DNA of 24,150 nucleotides from Oscillospiraceae bacterium (GTDB lineage: Bacteria; Bacillota; Clostridia; Oscillospirales; Ruminococcaceae). Location of the stretch: assembly GCA_900768705.1 (NCBI GenBank), contig CAAGEB010000184.1:1-24150 (forward strand), read 5' to 3'. Position numbers and translations under genes: made by a program. Shown piece by piece: positions 7,218 through 14,144 of the stretch. How positions within the stretch are numbered: the stretch's first letter is position 1; each line of letters starts with the position of its first letter. The notes beneath the pieces are model-generated. The model saw nothing but the letters and a program-made list of their open reading frames with translations, ran no database searches and was not told the DNA's origin.

Positions 7218-7660
7218 TACATCACCTCAGCCTTTCCGCCTGCCTTCTCAATTTTTTCCTGAGCAGCTGCGGTGAACTTGGCAGCCTTGACGGTCAGGCT
7301 CTTGGTGAGCTCGCCGTTGCCCAGAATCTTGATGCCGTCCTTTGCGGACTTGATTGCGCCGCTCTCGATAAGAGCTGCGGCGTCAACAACGGCACCGTTT
7401 TCAAATCTGCTCTCCAGCTCGGAAACATTGACTGTTGCATACTCAAGAGCGAAGATGTTGTTAAAGCCTCTCTTCGGCATTCTTCTCTGAAGCGGCATCT
7501 GACCGCCCTCGAAGCCCGGTCTGATGGAACCGCCCGAACGAGCCTTCTGACCCTTATGTCCCTTGCCTGCGGTCTTACCGTTGCCGGAGCCGTGGCCTCT
7601 GCCTATACGCTTGACATCCCTTACGGAACCGCAAGCGGGCTGTAATTCGTGAAGCTTCAT
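7217..7660 (-). CDS. rplO: 50S ribosomal protein L15
   Basis: L15 (uL15) binds 23S rRNA late in 50S assembly. The 147-residue product starts MKLHELQPACGSV and has the glycine- and lysine-rich N-terminal extension RIGRGHGSGNGKTAGKGHKGQKAR with SGGSIRPGFEGGQMPLQRRMPKRGF. The C-terminal half is a small globular domain. It follows rpmD by 40 nt and shares one base with secY. Confidence 0.98.
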   Translation of the reverse strand: MKLHELQPACGSVRDVKRIGRGHGSGNGKTAGKGHKGQKARSGGSIRPGFEGGQMPLQRRMPKRGFNNIFALEYATVNVSELESRFENGAVVDAAALIESGAIKSAKDGIKILGNGELTKSLTVKAAKFTAAAQEKIEKAGGKAEVM

Positions 7661-7700
7661 TAGCTATTGCACCCCCTAGTAAAACTTGTTATTCGTTCAA

Positions 7701-7877
7701 TCAAACTTCTTCAACCTTTACCAGGTGAGCGATAGTCTTGATTTTACCTCTGGTAGCCTCGTTGTCGGGCTGAGTGGTCTCGGAGTGAATCTTGTGCAGA
7801 CCAAGCGCACGAGCTGTGGCTATCTGATTTTTCTTGCAGCTGTTAAGTGAGCGTACAAGCGTGATTTTCAATGCCAT
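7701..7877 (-). CDS. rpmD: 50S ribosomal protein L30
   Basis: L30 (uL30) is a small 50S protein. Reading the minus strand from the ATG at 7877 gives 58 residues, MALKITLVRSLNSCKKNQIA, then TARALGLHKIHSETT and a final HLVKVEEV, a full-length bacterial L30. It sits between rpsE and rplO, its fixed place in the spc operon, with a GGAGGG-type site 8-10 nt upstream. Confidence 0.97.
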   Translation of the reverse strand: MALKITLVRSLNSCKKNQIATARALGLHKIHSETTQPDNEATRGKIKTIAHLVKVEEV

Positions 7878-7899
7878 TTCTTATCCCTCCTAATGCCGA

Positions 7900-8394
7900 T
7901 TAAAGCTCTTTAACGCTCTTTCCTCTGAGAGCTGCAACTTCCTCAGCTGTTCTCAGAGCGGTAAGACCTGCCATTGTTGCGCGTACAACATTGCAGGGAT
8001 TGTTGGAGCGCAGGGACTTGGTACGGATATTCTTGATTCCTGCCATTTCGATTACGGCACGAACAGGACCGCCTGCGATAACGCCGGTACCCTCGGGAGC
8101 GGGACGCATCAGAACTGCGCCTGCGCCGAACTTTCCGGTGATCTCATGGGGAATTGTTGTTCCCTTCAGAGCAATCTTGTGAAGATTCTTCTTTGCGTCG
8201 TCGATTCCCTTGCGGATTGCGTCGGGAACCTCGTTGGATTTGCCCATACCAAAGCCTACAGTTCCCTTGCCGTCGCCTACAACGACCAGTGCGGAGAACT
8301 TCATAATGCGTCCGCCCTTAACGGTCTTGGATACACGGTTGATCGCAACAACCTTTTCGGACAGCTCGTTTTCAGTTTGTTCAAAATTAGCCAA
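7900..8394 (-). CDS. rpsE: 30S ribosomal protein S5, TTG start
   Basis: S5 (uS5) helps control decoding fidelity and mRNA unwinding at the 30S entry site. I place the start at the TTG at 8394, giving 164 residues beginning (M)ANFEQTENELSEKVVAINRVSKTVKGGR. GGAGG lies 9 nt upstream and overlaps no alternative. An open frame extends 36 codons upstream but reads into rplR and is not S5-like. The double-stranded-RNA-binding domain (GGRIMKFSALVVVGDGKG to GMGKSNEVPDAIRKG) and the C-terminal fold (RPAPEGTGVIAGGPVRAV) are intact. It lies 19 nt after rplR. Confidence 0.94.
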   Translation of the reverse strand: MANFEQTENELSEKVVAINRVSKTVKGGRIMKFSALVVVGDGKGTVGFGMGKSNEVPDAIRKGIDDAKKNLHKIALKGTTIPHEITGKFGAGAVLMRPAPEGTGVIAGGPVRAVIEMAGIKNIRTKSLRSNNPCNVVRATMAGLTALRTAEEVAALRGKSVKEL

Positions 8395-8413
8395 AAGTGT
8401 TTCCCTCCTTATA

Positions 8414-8773
8414 TCAGAAATTAAGTCCGCCTTCTCTTGCGCCCTCAGCGAGAGCAGCAATTCTTCCGTGGTAAACATAACCGCCTCTGTCGAATACCAC
8501 ATCGGAAATGCCCTTTGCCTTTGCCTTCTCGGCGATCATAAGACCAACCTTCTTCGCAGCCTCGCAGTTTCCGCCGTAAATGCCGAAGCCCTTTTCGGTG
8601 GAAGATGCGGCAGCCAGGGTTACGCCGTTCTCATCGTCGATGAGCTGTGCGTAAATGTGCATCGAAGAGCGGAAAACATTAAGTCTCGGACAAGCAGCGG
8701 TACCGCTGATCTTGCCGCGGACACGCTTATGACGGCGCAGTCTGCTCTTATTCTTATCAATGACTTTAACCAT
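8414..8773 (-). CDS. rplR: 50S ribosomal protein L18
   Basis: L18 (uL18) carries 5S rRNA into the central protuberance together with L5. The 119-residue product has the basic N-terminus KNKSRLRRHKRVRGKISGT, RLNVFRSSMHIYAQLIDD and the C-terminal FDRGGYVYHGRIAALAEGAREGGL signature. It sits 13 nt after rplF. Confidence 0.98.
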   Translation of the reverse strand: MVKVIDKNKSRLRRHKRVRGKISGTAACPRLNVFRSSMHIYAQLIDDENGVTLAAASSTEKGFGIYGGNCEAAKKVGLMIAEKAKAKGISDVVFDRGGYVYHGRIAALAEGAREGGLNF

Positions 8774-8786
8774 TTCTCAGCCCTCC

Positions 8787-9332
8787 TTACTTCTTGCCCT
8801 TGCCGGCCTTGCCTTCCTTGCGGCGAATTACCTCGTCGGCATACTTGATTCCCTTGCCCTTATAAGGCTCCGGAGGACGCTTGCCGCGGATTTCGGACGC
8901 ACGCTGGCCAACCTTCTGCTTGTCGATGCCTGTAACGATGATCTTGTTGGGGGAAGGAACTTCAAGCTTGATATCGTCGGTATCGGACACAACAACCTTG
9001 TGAGAGAAACCGAGGTTCATAATAACATCCTTGCCCTGCTTTTCACATCTGAAGCCGACACCGTTGATTTCAAGCTCTTTCTTGAAGCCCTCGGTAACAC
9101 CGACGATCATATTGTGAATCAGTGTTCTTGTCAGACCGTGGAGAGACTTGGAGATATTCTCCTCATCGGGACGCTCAACGATAATCTCTGCGCCCTGCTG
9201 GGAAATCTTCATACGGTGATTGAATTCCTTTGTGATTGTGCCCTTGGGGCCCTTTACGGTAACTGTGCAGCCGTCAATCTTTACATCTACGCCTGCAGGA
9301 ACAGTAACCGGCATTCTACCAATTCTTGACAT
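8787..9332 (-). CDS. rplF: 50S ribosomal protein L6
   Basis: L6 (uL6) stabilises the sarcin-ricin region of 23S rRNA. I start it at MSRIGRMPV, where GGGAGG lies 9 nt upstream; an in-frame start nine codons earlier would overlap rpsH and that binding site. The 181-residue protein has two duplicated alpha-beta domains and ends with GKRPPEPYKGKGIKYADEVI and a lysine-rich tail, the normal L6 signature. The gap to rpsH is 16 nt. Confidence 0.97.
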   Translation of the reverse strand: MSRIGRMPVTVPAGVDVKIDGCTVTVKGPKGTITKEFNHRMKISQQGAEIIVERPDEENISKSLHGLTRTLIHNMIVGVTEGFKKELEINGVGFRCEKQGKDVIMNLGFSHKVVVSDTDDIKLEVPSPNKIIVTGIDKQKVGQRASEIRGKRPPEPYKGKGIKYADEVIRRKEGKAGKGKK

Positions 9333-9348
9333 ATTACTATTCCTCCCA

Positions 9349-9747
9349 TTACCATACAAACGCCAGGACTTCGCCGCCTACATTCAGCTCGCGAGCCTTT
9401 TTGTCTGTCATAATACCCTTTGATGTGGAAACGATTGCGATTCCAAGGCCCTTCATAACCTTGGGCATATCCTTACAGTTGGAATAAATTCTCAGACCGG
9501 GCTTGGAAACACGGCGAAGACCTGTGATAACCTGTGCCTTGCTGTCTGTGTATTTCAGGGTGATTTTGATAACGCCCTGCTTATTGTCGTCAACAACCTT
9601 GAAGGACTTGATATAGCCTTCATCCAGCAGAATCTGTGCTATCTGCTTCTTGAGGTTGGAAGCGGGGATGTCAACAGTGGGGTGCTTTGCGGAGTTCGCA
9701 TTGCGAATTCTGGTGAGCATATCCGCGATTGTATCAGTAATCTGCAT
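9349..9747 (-). CDS. rpsH: 30S ribosomal protein S8
   Basis: S8 (uS8) binds helix 21 of 16S rRNA and, in E. coli, represses the spc operon by binding its mRNA. The 132-residue product starts MQITDTIADMLTRIRNANSA and ends with IAIVSTSKGIMTDKKAREL and GGEVLAFVW, the conserved RNA-binding C-terminus. A 151-nt structured gap precedes it. Confidence 0.98.
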   Translation of the reverse strand: MQITDTIADMLTRIRNANSAKHPTVDIPASNLKKQIAQILLDEGYIKSFKVVDDNKQGVIKITLKYTDSKAQVITGLRRVSKPGLRIYSNCKDMPKVMKGLGIAIVSTSKGIMTDKKARELNVGGEVLAFVW

Positions 9748-9898
9748 TCATTTTCCTCCTAAACGAAAGCCGTTACGGAGTCTATCGGCATTTCTGCCCT
9801 CCGTCGTACTTACATACTCTTTGGAGCCTTGCTCCATCTTATAGCCGGGCTTTCACCGAATACCCGCCCGGCGAGGGATCGTTCTTGCAGAAATAAAA
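9748..9898 (-). promoter_or_regulatory. Structured rpsN-rpsH intergenic leader with three hairpins
   Basis: Three tandem inverted repeats fill this 151-nt gap. They are 9844-9850 with 9866-9872 (7 bp GCCGGGC/GCCCGGC, 15-nt loop); 9822-9827 with 9831-9836 (6 bp, 3-nt loop); and a two-part stem, ACGGAG/CTCCGT (9775-9780 with 9799-9804) enclosing GGCA/TGCC with a GAAA tetraloop in the RNA sense. The neighbouring gaps are 14-16 nt. Autoregulation, for instance by S8, is one possibility, mRNA processing another; neither is shown by the sequence. Confidence 0.45.
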
Positions 9899-10084
9899 TT
9901 ACCAGCTTGATTTTCTTACGCCGGGAATCTGACCCTTGTACGCAAGCTCTCTGAAGCAGATTCTGCAGATGCCGTACTTACGCAGGTAAGCGTGGGGTCT
10001 TCCGCAGATCTTGCATCTGTTGTAAGAACGAGTGCTGAACTTCGGTGTTCTCAACTGTTTAGCTTTGAGTGACTTCTTTGCCAT
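9899..10084 (-). CDS. rpsN: 30S ribosomal protein S14 type Z (zinc-binding)
   Basis: S14 (uS14) assembles into the 30S head. The 61-residue product is the short zinc form common in Gram-positives: Cys24-x2-Cys27 (CKIC) and Cys40-x2-Cys43 (CRIC), in a chain beginning MAKKSLKAKQLRTPKFSTR and ending GQIPGVRKSSW. It is often named rpsZ. It lies 14 nt after rplE and 151 nt before rpsH. Confidence 0.97.
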   Translation of the reverse strand: MAKKSLKAKQLRTPKFSTRSYNRCKICGRPHAYLRKYGICRICFRELAYKGQIPGVRKSSW

Positions 10085-10098
10085 ACTTTCCTCCGTCC

Positions 10099-10641
10099 TT
10101 ATGCCTTCTCAAAGGGAGCGCCCATCAGGGTCAAAAGCTCTCTGGCCTCTTCATCGGTCTTTGCAGTGGTGATGAAGTTGATATCCATTCCGCGAACCGC
10201 ATCGATCTTGTCATACTCGATTTCGGGGAATATCAACTGCTCTTTCAGACCGAAGGAGTAATTTCCTCTTCCGTCGAAGGAGTTGGGGTTAATACCTCTG
10301 AAGTCGCGTACACGGGGCAGTGCAACATTGAAGAGTCTGTCCAGGAACTCATACATAATGTCTCCGCGCAGTGTTACCTTAACGCCGATTATCTGACCCT
10401 CTCTGAGTTTGAAGTTCGCAACTGACTTCTTGGAACGGCAGGCAACGGGCTTCTGACCTGTGATAGCGGAAAGCTCAGCCATTACATTCTCAATAATCTT
10501 TGCGTTCTCCTTTGCTTCGCCGCAGCCGACATTAACTACGATCTTGTCAAGCTTGGGGGTCTGCATTACAGACTTGTAACCGAACTTCTTGAAGAGCTCG
10601 GGAGCTACTGTCTGCTTGTAGTAATCCTTCATTCTTGCCAT
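10099..10641 (-). CDS. rplE: 50S ribosomal protein L5
   Basis: L5 (uL5) binds 5S rRNA in the central protuberance and touches P-site tRNA. The 180-residue product shows MQTPKLDKIVVNVGCGEAKEN, the ITGQKPVACRSKKSVANFKLREG segment, RDFRGINPNSFDGRGNYSFGLKEQ and the final NFITTAKTDEEARELL motif. It follows rplX by 79 nt. Confidence 0.98.
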   Translation of the reverse strand: MARMKDYYKQTVAPELFKKFGYKSVMQTPKLDKIVVNVGCGEAKENAKIIENVMAELSAITGQKPVACRSKKSVANFKLREGQIIGVKVTLRGDIMYEFLDRLFNVALPRVRDFRGINPNSFDGRGNYSFGLKEQLIFPEIEYDKIDAVRGMDINFITTAKTDEEARELLTLMGAPFEKA

Positions 10642-10663
10642 TTTTCAATCTCCTATCCACAGC

Positions 10664-10687
10664 CGGATTTTAGCCCGGAGAAATCCG
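10664..10687 (-). other. 7-bp hairpin in the rplX-rplE gap
   Basis: CGGATTT (10664-10670) pairs with AAATCCG (10681-10687) around a 10-nt loop, within a 79-nt gap. No T-run follows, so it is not a terminator. It may be a processing or translation-affecting structure, or chance. Confidence 0.3.
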
Positions 10688-10720
10688 CCGGACTGCTTGT
10701 ATCCGACCATTACACGGCAA

Positions 10721-11071
10721 TCAATACTTCAGCTCAGCTCCGCAGTGCTTGCAGATTCTGATCTTCTTGCCGTCCTCAATCTTATGACCAACTCTTGTAG
10801 GCTTATCGCACTTAGGGCAAACCGGCATAACCTTGCATGCGTAGATCGGGCTTTCAGCCTGAACTCTTCCGCCCATCTCGCCCTCGCGGCGGGGCTTTAC
10901 ATGCTTGGTAATCATATTGATTCCCTCAACGATTACCTTGCCCTCCTTGGGGGATACCGACAGAACCTTGCCGGTCTTTCTCTTGCCGTTTTTGCCGTTT
11001 TCATACTTGTCGGCAGCGTCTCCCGTCATAAGTGCAACGGTATCGCCAACCTTAACATGAAGCTTGTTCAT
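10721..11071 (-). CDS. rplX: 50S ribosomal protein L24
   Basis: L24 (uL24) is an assembly initiator near the tunnel exit. The ATG at 11071 is chosen over a TTG one codon earlier, because GGAGG lies 9 nt upstream of it. The 116-residue protein has a KOW domain (LHVKVGDTVALMTGDAADK, then GKVLSVSPKEGKVIVEGINM). The C-terminal half contains CPKC and CKHC, a zinc-ribbon-like addition common in Firmicutes L24. It is 15 nt after rplN. Confidence 0.97.
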   Translation of the reverse strand: MNKLHVKVGDTVALMTGDAADKYENGKNGKRKTGKVLSVSPKEGKVIVEGINMITKHVKPRREGEMGGRVQAESPIYACKVMPVCPKCDKPTRVGHKIEDGKKIRICKHCGAELKY

Positions 11072-11086
11072 CAAGCGGCACCTCCA

Positions 11087-11455
11087 TTACAATACTTCCG
11101 GAGCCAGAGAAAGAATCTTCATAAAGTCCTTATCTCTCAGCTCTCTTGCAACCGGCCCAAAAATACGAGTTCCTCTCGGATTCTTGTCCTCCTTGATAAT
11201 AACCGCTGCATTTTCATCAAAGCGGATATATGTGCCGTCGTCACGGCGAAGGCCCTTAGCCGAACGCACTACGACGCACTTTACTACATCGCCCTTCTTA
11301 ACAACGCCGCCGGGTGTTGCTTTTTTAACGGACGCTACTATAATGTCGCCGATATTTGCGTATCTTCTGCGGGTTCCGCCCAGCACTCTGATACACATAA
11401 GCTCCTTGGCGCCTGTGTTGTCGGCAACCTTAAGCAATGTCTGCATCTGTATCAT
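11087..11455 (-). CDS. rplN: 50S ribosomal protein L14
   Basis: L14 (uL14) lies at the subunit interface and binds the silencing factor RsfS. The 122-residue protein, exactly the usual length, has MIQMQTLLKVADNTGAKELMCIRVLGG, the GDVVKCVVVRSAKGLRRDDG segment and a C-terminal IFGPVARELRDKDFMKILSLAPEVL. AAGGAG lies 10 nt upstream of the ATG. The gap to rpsQ is 56 nt and holds a weak promoter candidate. Confidence 0.98.
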   Translation of the reverse strand: MIQMQTLLKVADNTGAKELMCIRVLGGTRRRYANIGDIIVASVKKATPGGVVKKGDVVKCVVVRSAKGLRRDDGTYIRFDENAAVIIKEDKNPRGTRIFGPVARELRDKDFMKILSLAPEVL

Positions 11456-11481
11456 GGCATTACTGCTCCTTCCTGAATGAT

Positions 11482-11510
11482 ATTATATAATAGGGTTATC
11501 CGACCCACAA
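11482..11510 (-). promoter_or_regulatory. Weak promoter candidate between rpsQ and rplN
   Basis: On the minus strand a perfect TATAAT (11482-11487) has TTGTGG (11505-11510) 17 nt upstream. The -35 matches the consensus at only three positions, and there is no extended -10. AT-rich gaps can yield such matches by chance, so it is listed with reserve. Confidence 0.3.
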
Positions 11511-11511
11511 A

Positions 11512-11766
11512 TTACTTAGCACGCTCAATGACATTTACAAGGCGCCATCTCTTGTCCTTGGAAAGAGGACGAGTCTCCATAATCTCAACTCTGTCGCCGA
11601 TTCCGCAGATGTTCTGCTCATCGTGTGCCTTAAGCTTGATTGTACGCTTTACGATTTTCTTGTAAAGAGGATGACGAACATTGTCCTTGATGGCAACAAC
11701 GATTGTCTTATCCATCTTGTTGCTGACTACCGTACCAACTCTGGTCTTTCTAAGATTTCTCTCCAT
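11512..11766 (-). CDS. rpsQ: 30S ribosomal protein S17
   Basis: S17 (uS17) is a primary 16S rRNA-binding OB-fold protein. The 84-residue product has RKTRVGTVVSNKMDKTIVVAIKDNVRHPLY, KLKAHDEQNICGIGDRVEIMETRPLSKDKRWRLVNVIE, all typical. The GGAGG lies 13 nt before the ATG, longer than usual, but an in-frame stop upstream excludes an earlier start. Confidence 0.97.
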   Translation of the reverse strand: MERNLRKTRVGTVVSNKMDKTIVVAIKDNVRHPLYKKIVKRTIKLKAHDEQNICGIGDRVEIMETRPLSKDKRWRLVNVIERAK

Positions 11767-11788
11767 TTTTAGTTCTTATCCTCCTTCC

Positions 11789-11989
11789 TTAATTCTCTGC
11801 GGTAAGCTCACGCTCACGCTGAACTGTCTTAATTCTTGCAATGTCCTTCTTGACAGCCTTGATTCTTGTGGGGTTGTCGAGCTGATTTGCAGCGAGCTGG
11901 AAGCGCAGGTTAAAGAGCTCTTCTTTAAGCTCGGAAAGCTTGGTCTCAAGCTCAGCCTGCGAAAGGTATTTGATTTCAGATGCCTTCAT
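11789..11989 (-). CDS. rpmC: 50S ribosomal protein L29
   Basis: L29 (uL29) sits by the exit tunnel and helps bind trigger factor and SRP. The 66-residue, mostly helical product has MKASEIKYLSQAELETKLSELKEELFNLRFQLAANQLDN and KAVKKDIARIKTVQRERE. Its ATG overlaps the rplP stop by one base, and it lies 22 nt before rpsQ. Confidence 0.97.
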   Translation of the reverse strand: MKASEIKYLSQAELETKLSELKEELFNLRFQLAANQLDNPTRIKAVKKDIARIKTVQRERELTAEN

Positions 11990-12411
11990 TAAAGCTCACC
12001 TCCGTCTTCCTTCTTCACGAACTTGCACTTGATAGGAAGCTTATGCATTGCGAGACGCATAGCCTCTCTTGCGGTCTCCTCGGGAACGCCTGCGATTTCA
12101 AACATAACTCTTCCCGGCTTAACAACCGCTACCCAATATTCGGGCGAACCTTTTCCGGAACCCATACGAGTGCCAAGCGGCTTTGTTGTAACGGGCTTAT
12201 CCGGGAAAATCTTGATCCATACCTGACCGCCACGCTTGATGTAACGAGTCATAGCGATACGGGCAGCTTCAATCTGATTGGACTTGATCCATGCAGCTTC
12301 GAGTGCCTGAAGACCGTACTCTCCGTTGGAAACTGTGTTGCCTCTTGTTGCAACGCCCTTGCGGCGGCCTCTCTGCACGCGTCTGTATTTTACTCTCTTA
12401 GGAAGCAGCAT
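11989..12411 (-). CDS. rplP: 50S ribosomal protein L16
   Basis: L16 (uL16) helps shape the A site and is a late 50S assembly protein. The 140-residue product starts MLLPKRVKYRRVQRGRRKGVATRGN and contains GLQALEAAWIKSNQIEAARIAMTRYIKRGGQVWIKIFPDKPVT plus RMGSGKGSPEYWVAVVKPG. It overlaps rpsC and rpmC by one base at either end (TAATG junctions), suggesting coupled translation. Confidence 0.98.
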   Translation of the reverse strand: MLLPKRVKYRRVQRGRRKGVATRGNTVSNGEYGLQALEAAWIKSNQIEAARIAMTRYIKRGGQVWIKIFPDKPVTTKPLGTRMGSGKGSPEYWVAVVKPGRVMFEIAGVPEETAREAMRLAMHKLPIKCKFVKKEDGGEL

Positions 12412-13229
12412 TACGAGTTACCCCCTTCTTTTTTAACTTCTCTGTTTTCTCTGGGTTTGCGAGGTCTGCGGTCATCGCGTCCGCGGCCGTTGCCTCTGTC
12501 GTTGCGGCGGCGATCTGTACGCTGCTCGGTTCTCTTTGCGGGAATTTCGCCCTTGAGAACTTCGCCGTTGTAAATCCATACCTTAACGCCGATAACGCCG
12601 TAGGTTGTATTTGCACGGGCAACACCGTAGTCGATGTCTGCACGAAGTGTCTGAAGCGGAATTGTACCCTCATGGTAGCTCTCGGAACGAGCAATTTCCG
12701 CACCGCCAAGGCGTCCGCTTACCATAGTCTTGATACCCTTTGCGCCGCTGTTCATTGTTCTGCCGATAACCTGCTTCATTGCTCTTCTGAAGGAAACACG
12801 ACCCTCAAGCTGCTGAGCAATGTTCTCTGCAACCAGCTTTGCATTCAAATCGGGGTTTGTAACCTCAACGATCTCAAGTGCAACAGGCTTGCCGCCAACC
12901 AGTTTTTCAAGCTCGCCGCGGATCTTCTCAATCTCAACGCCCTTAGGACCGATGAGCATACCGGGCTTTGCTGTGTGAATATAAATCTTGATCTTTCCGT
13001 CGTTCAGACGCTCGATCTCAACATCTGCAATACCAACAGCTCTGGAAAGCAGCTGTGTGGTCTTTTCTCCGCTAGCCTTGGAGAACATTCTTTTGTTCAA
13101 CAGGTAGTCACGGATCTTATAGTCTTCAACAAGTGTATCACCGAAGGTTGCTTTGCCCGCGAACCAGCGAGAATCCCAATCCTTGATTACACCCACTCTG
13201 AGACCGTGTGGATTAACCTTCTGTCCCAT
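12411..13229 (-). CDS. rpsC: 30S ribosomal protein S3 with long basic tail
   Basis: S3 (uS3) lines the mRNA entry channel. The 272-residue product starts MGQKVNPHGLRVGVIKDWDSRW, has a type II KH domain with GPKG at 94-97 and the C-terminal fold with RLGGAEIARSESYHEGTIPLQTLRADIDYG. A tail of about 42 residues (231-272) rich in Arg, Lys, Asp and Gly makes it longer than the 218-233 residues common elsewhere; such tails occur in clostridial S3. The gap to rplV is 14 nt. Confidence 0.98.
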   Translation of the reverse strand: MGQKVNPHGLRVGVIKDWDSRWFAGKATFGDTLVEDYKIRDYLLNKRMFSKASGEKTTQLLSRAVGIADVEIERLNDGKIKIYIHTAKPGMLIGPKGVEIEKIRGELEKLVGGKPVALEIVEVTNPDLNAKLVAENIAQQLEGRVSFRRAMKQVIGRTMNSGAKGIKTMVSGRLGGAEIARSESYHEGTIPLQTLRADIDYGVARANTTYGVIGVKVWIYNGEVLKGEIPAKRTEQRTDRRRNDRGNGRGRDDRRPRKPRENREVKKEGGNS

Positions 13230-13243
13230 TGTAATTCTCCTCC

Positions 13244-13579
13244 TTATTCAGCTTCTTTAACAACCAGTGTGATATTGGAAGTTCTCTTCAGAATTCTGTG
13301 GGCTCTTCCGTGATCCTTTGCTCTGATGCGCTTGAGTGTAACTCCTGCGCCAACGAAAGCCTGGGAAACATACAGTCTGGAAGTGTCCATGTTGTGATTG
13401 TTCTCGGCGTTTGCAACTGCGCTCTTCAGAAGCTTTGCAAGCGGCTCGCTTGCGCTCTTGGGCGTATTCTTCAAAATCGCCATTGCAACCTCAACAGGCT
13501 TGTTTCTGATAAGGTCAAGCACTATGCCAACCTTTCTCGGAGAAATACGAACCTGTCTGAGTTCAGCTCTAGCCTCCAT
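13244..13579 (-). CDS. rplV: 50S ribosomal protein L22
   Basis: L22 (uL22) extends a beta hairpin into the exit tunnel near the macrolide-binding site. The 111-residue protein has RQVRISPRKVGIVLDLIRNKPVEVAMAIL and the hairpin region VSQAFVGAGVTLKRIRAKDHGRAHRILKRTSNITLVV, with no duplication or deletion in the loop. It lies 12 nt after rpsS. Confidence 0.98.
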   Translation of the reverse strand: MEARAELRQVRISPRKVGIVLDLIRNKPVEVAMAILKNTPKSASEPLAKLLKSAVANAENNHNMDTSRLYVSQAFVGAGVTLKRIRAKDHGRAHRILKRTSNITLVVKEAE

Positions 13580-13591
13580 ATTTTCTCCTCC

Positions 13592-13870
13592 TTATTTCTT
13601 GGCAGTAGTCTTGCTTCCTGCATGACCCTTGAAGGTTCTTGTAGGAGCAAATTCGCCTAACTTATGTCCAACCATATCTTCGGTTACATATACCGGAACA
13701 TGCTTTCTGCCGTCGTGCACCGCAAAGGTGTGACCAACGAATTCCGGGAATATTGTGGAAGAACGGCTCCAAGTCTTGAGAACCTTCTTCTCTCCCTTTT
13801 CGTTCATTGCAAGCACCCTGTTATAGAGAGCTTCCTGGACGAAAGGACCTTTTTTAATGCTTCTTCCCAT
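13592..13870 (-). CDS. rpsS: 30S ribosomal protein S19
   Basis: S19 (uS19) sits in the 30S head and bridges to the 50S central protuberance. The 92-residue protein begins MGRSIKKGPFVQEALYNRV and contains the signature TWSRSSTIFPEFVGHTFAVHDGRKHVPVYVTEDMVGHKLGEFAPTRTF. Its upstream gap to rplB is 274 nt because a repetitive element intervenes. Confidence 0.98.
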   Translation of the reverse strand: MGRSIKKGPFVQEALYNRVLAMNEKGEKKVLKTWSRSSTIFPEFVGHTFAVHDGRKHVPVYVTEDMVGHKLGEFAPTRTFKGHAGSKTTAKK

Positions 13871-13907
13871 TAGTATAAATTCCTTTCAAGTTAAGCTGCA
13901 AGTTAAT

Positions 13908-13942
13908 GAACGGCGGAATTTTACGCTTATGCAACGCCGTTC
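13908..13942 (-). other. Hairpin upstream of rpsS
   Basis: An 8-bp stem, GAACGGCG/CGCCGTTC (13908-13915 with 13935-13942), encloses a 19-nt loop 37 nt before the rpsS start. There is no T-run. It may be an mRNA stabiliser or a relic of the neighbouring element. Confidence 0.4.
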
Positions 13943-13973
13943 TTATTAACAGCAACTGTCGAGTTTACTTAAT

Positions 13974-14132
13974 GGTCACCTCTAAAAACCTTGTTTGAGA
14001 TAAAATCAGCATTGCACGCCGTCTGCTGCGTCAAACCTCCTCGCAAGGCATACAGCCTTGCTTCGTCGGCTTTCCTTGTAGCCGACGCACCCTGCCGATT
14101 TTCTCTGTTCAAACCGGTTTTTAGAGATGCCC
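13974..14132. mobile_element. MITE-like element between rplB and rpsS
   Basis: This stretch of about 159 bp has imperfect terminal inverted repeats of about 35 bp (13974-14007 against 14097-14132), including the perfect core CTCTAAAAACC/GGTTTTTAGAG. TAAT flanks it on both sides (13970-13973 and 14133-14136), a possible target duplication. Two inner hairpins are perfect: GCAAGGC/GCCTTGC (14043-14049 with 14055-14061) and GTCGGCT/AGCCGAC (14065-14071 with 14080-14086). It encodes nothing credible. The operon continues on both sides, so it must be transcribed through, and its ends would pair in the mRNA. Confidence 0.75.
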
Positions 14133-14144
14133 TAATGTTATTGA

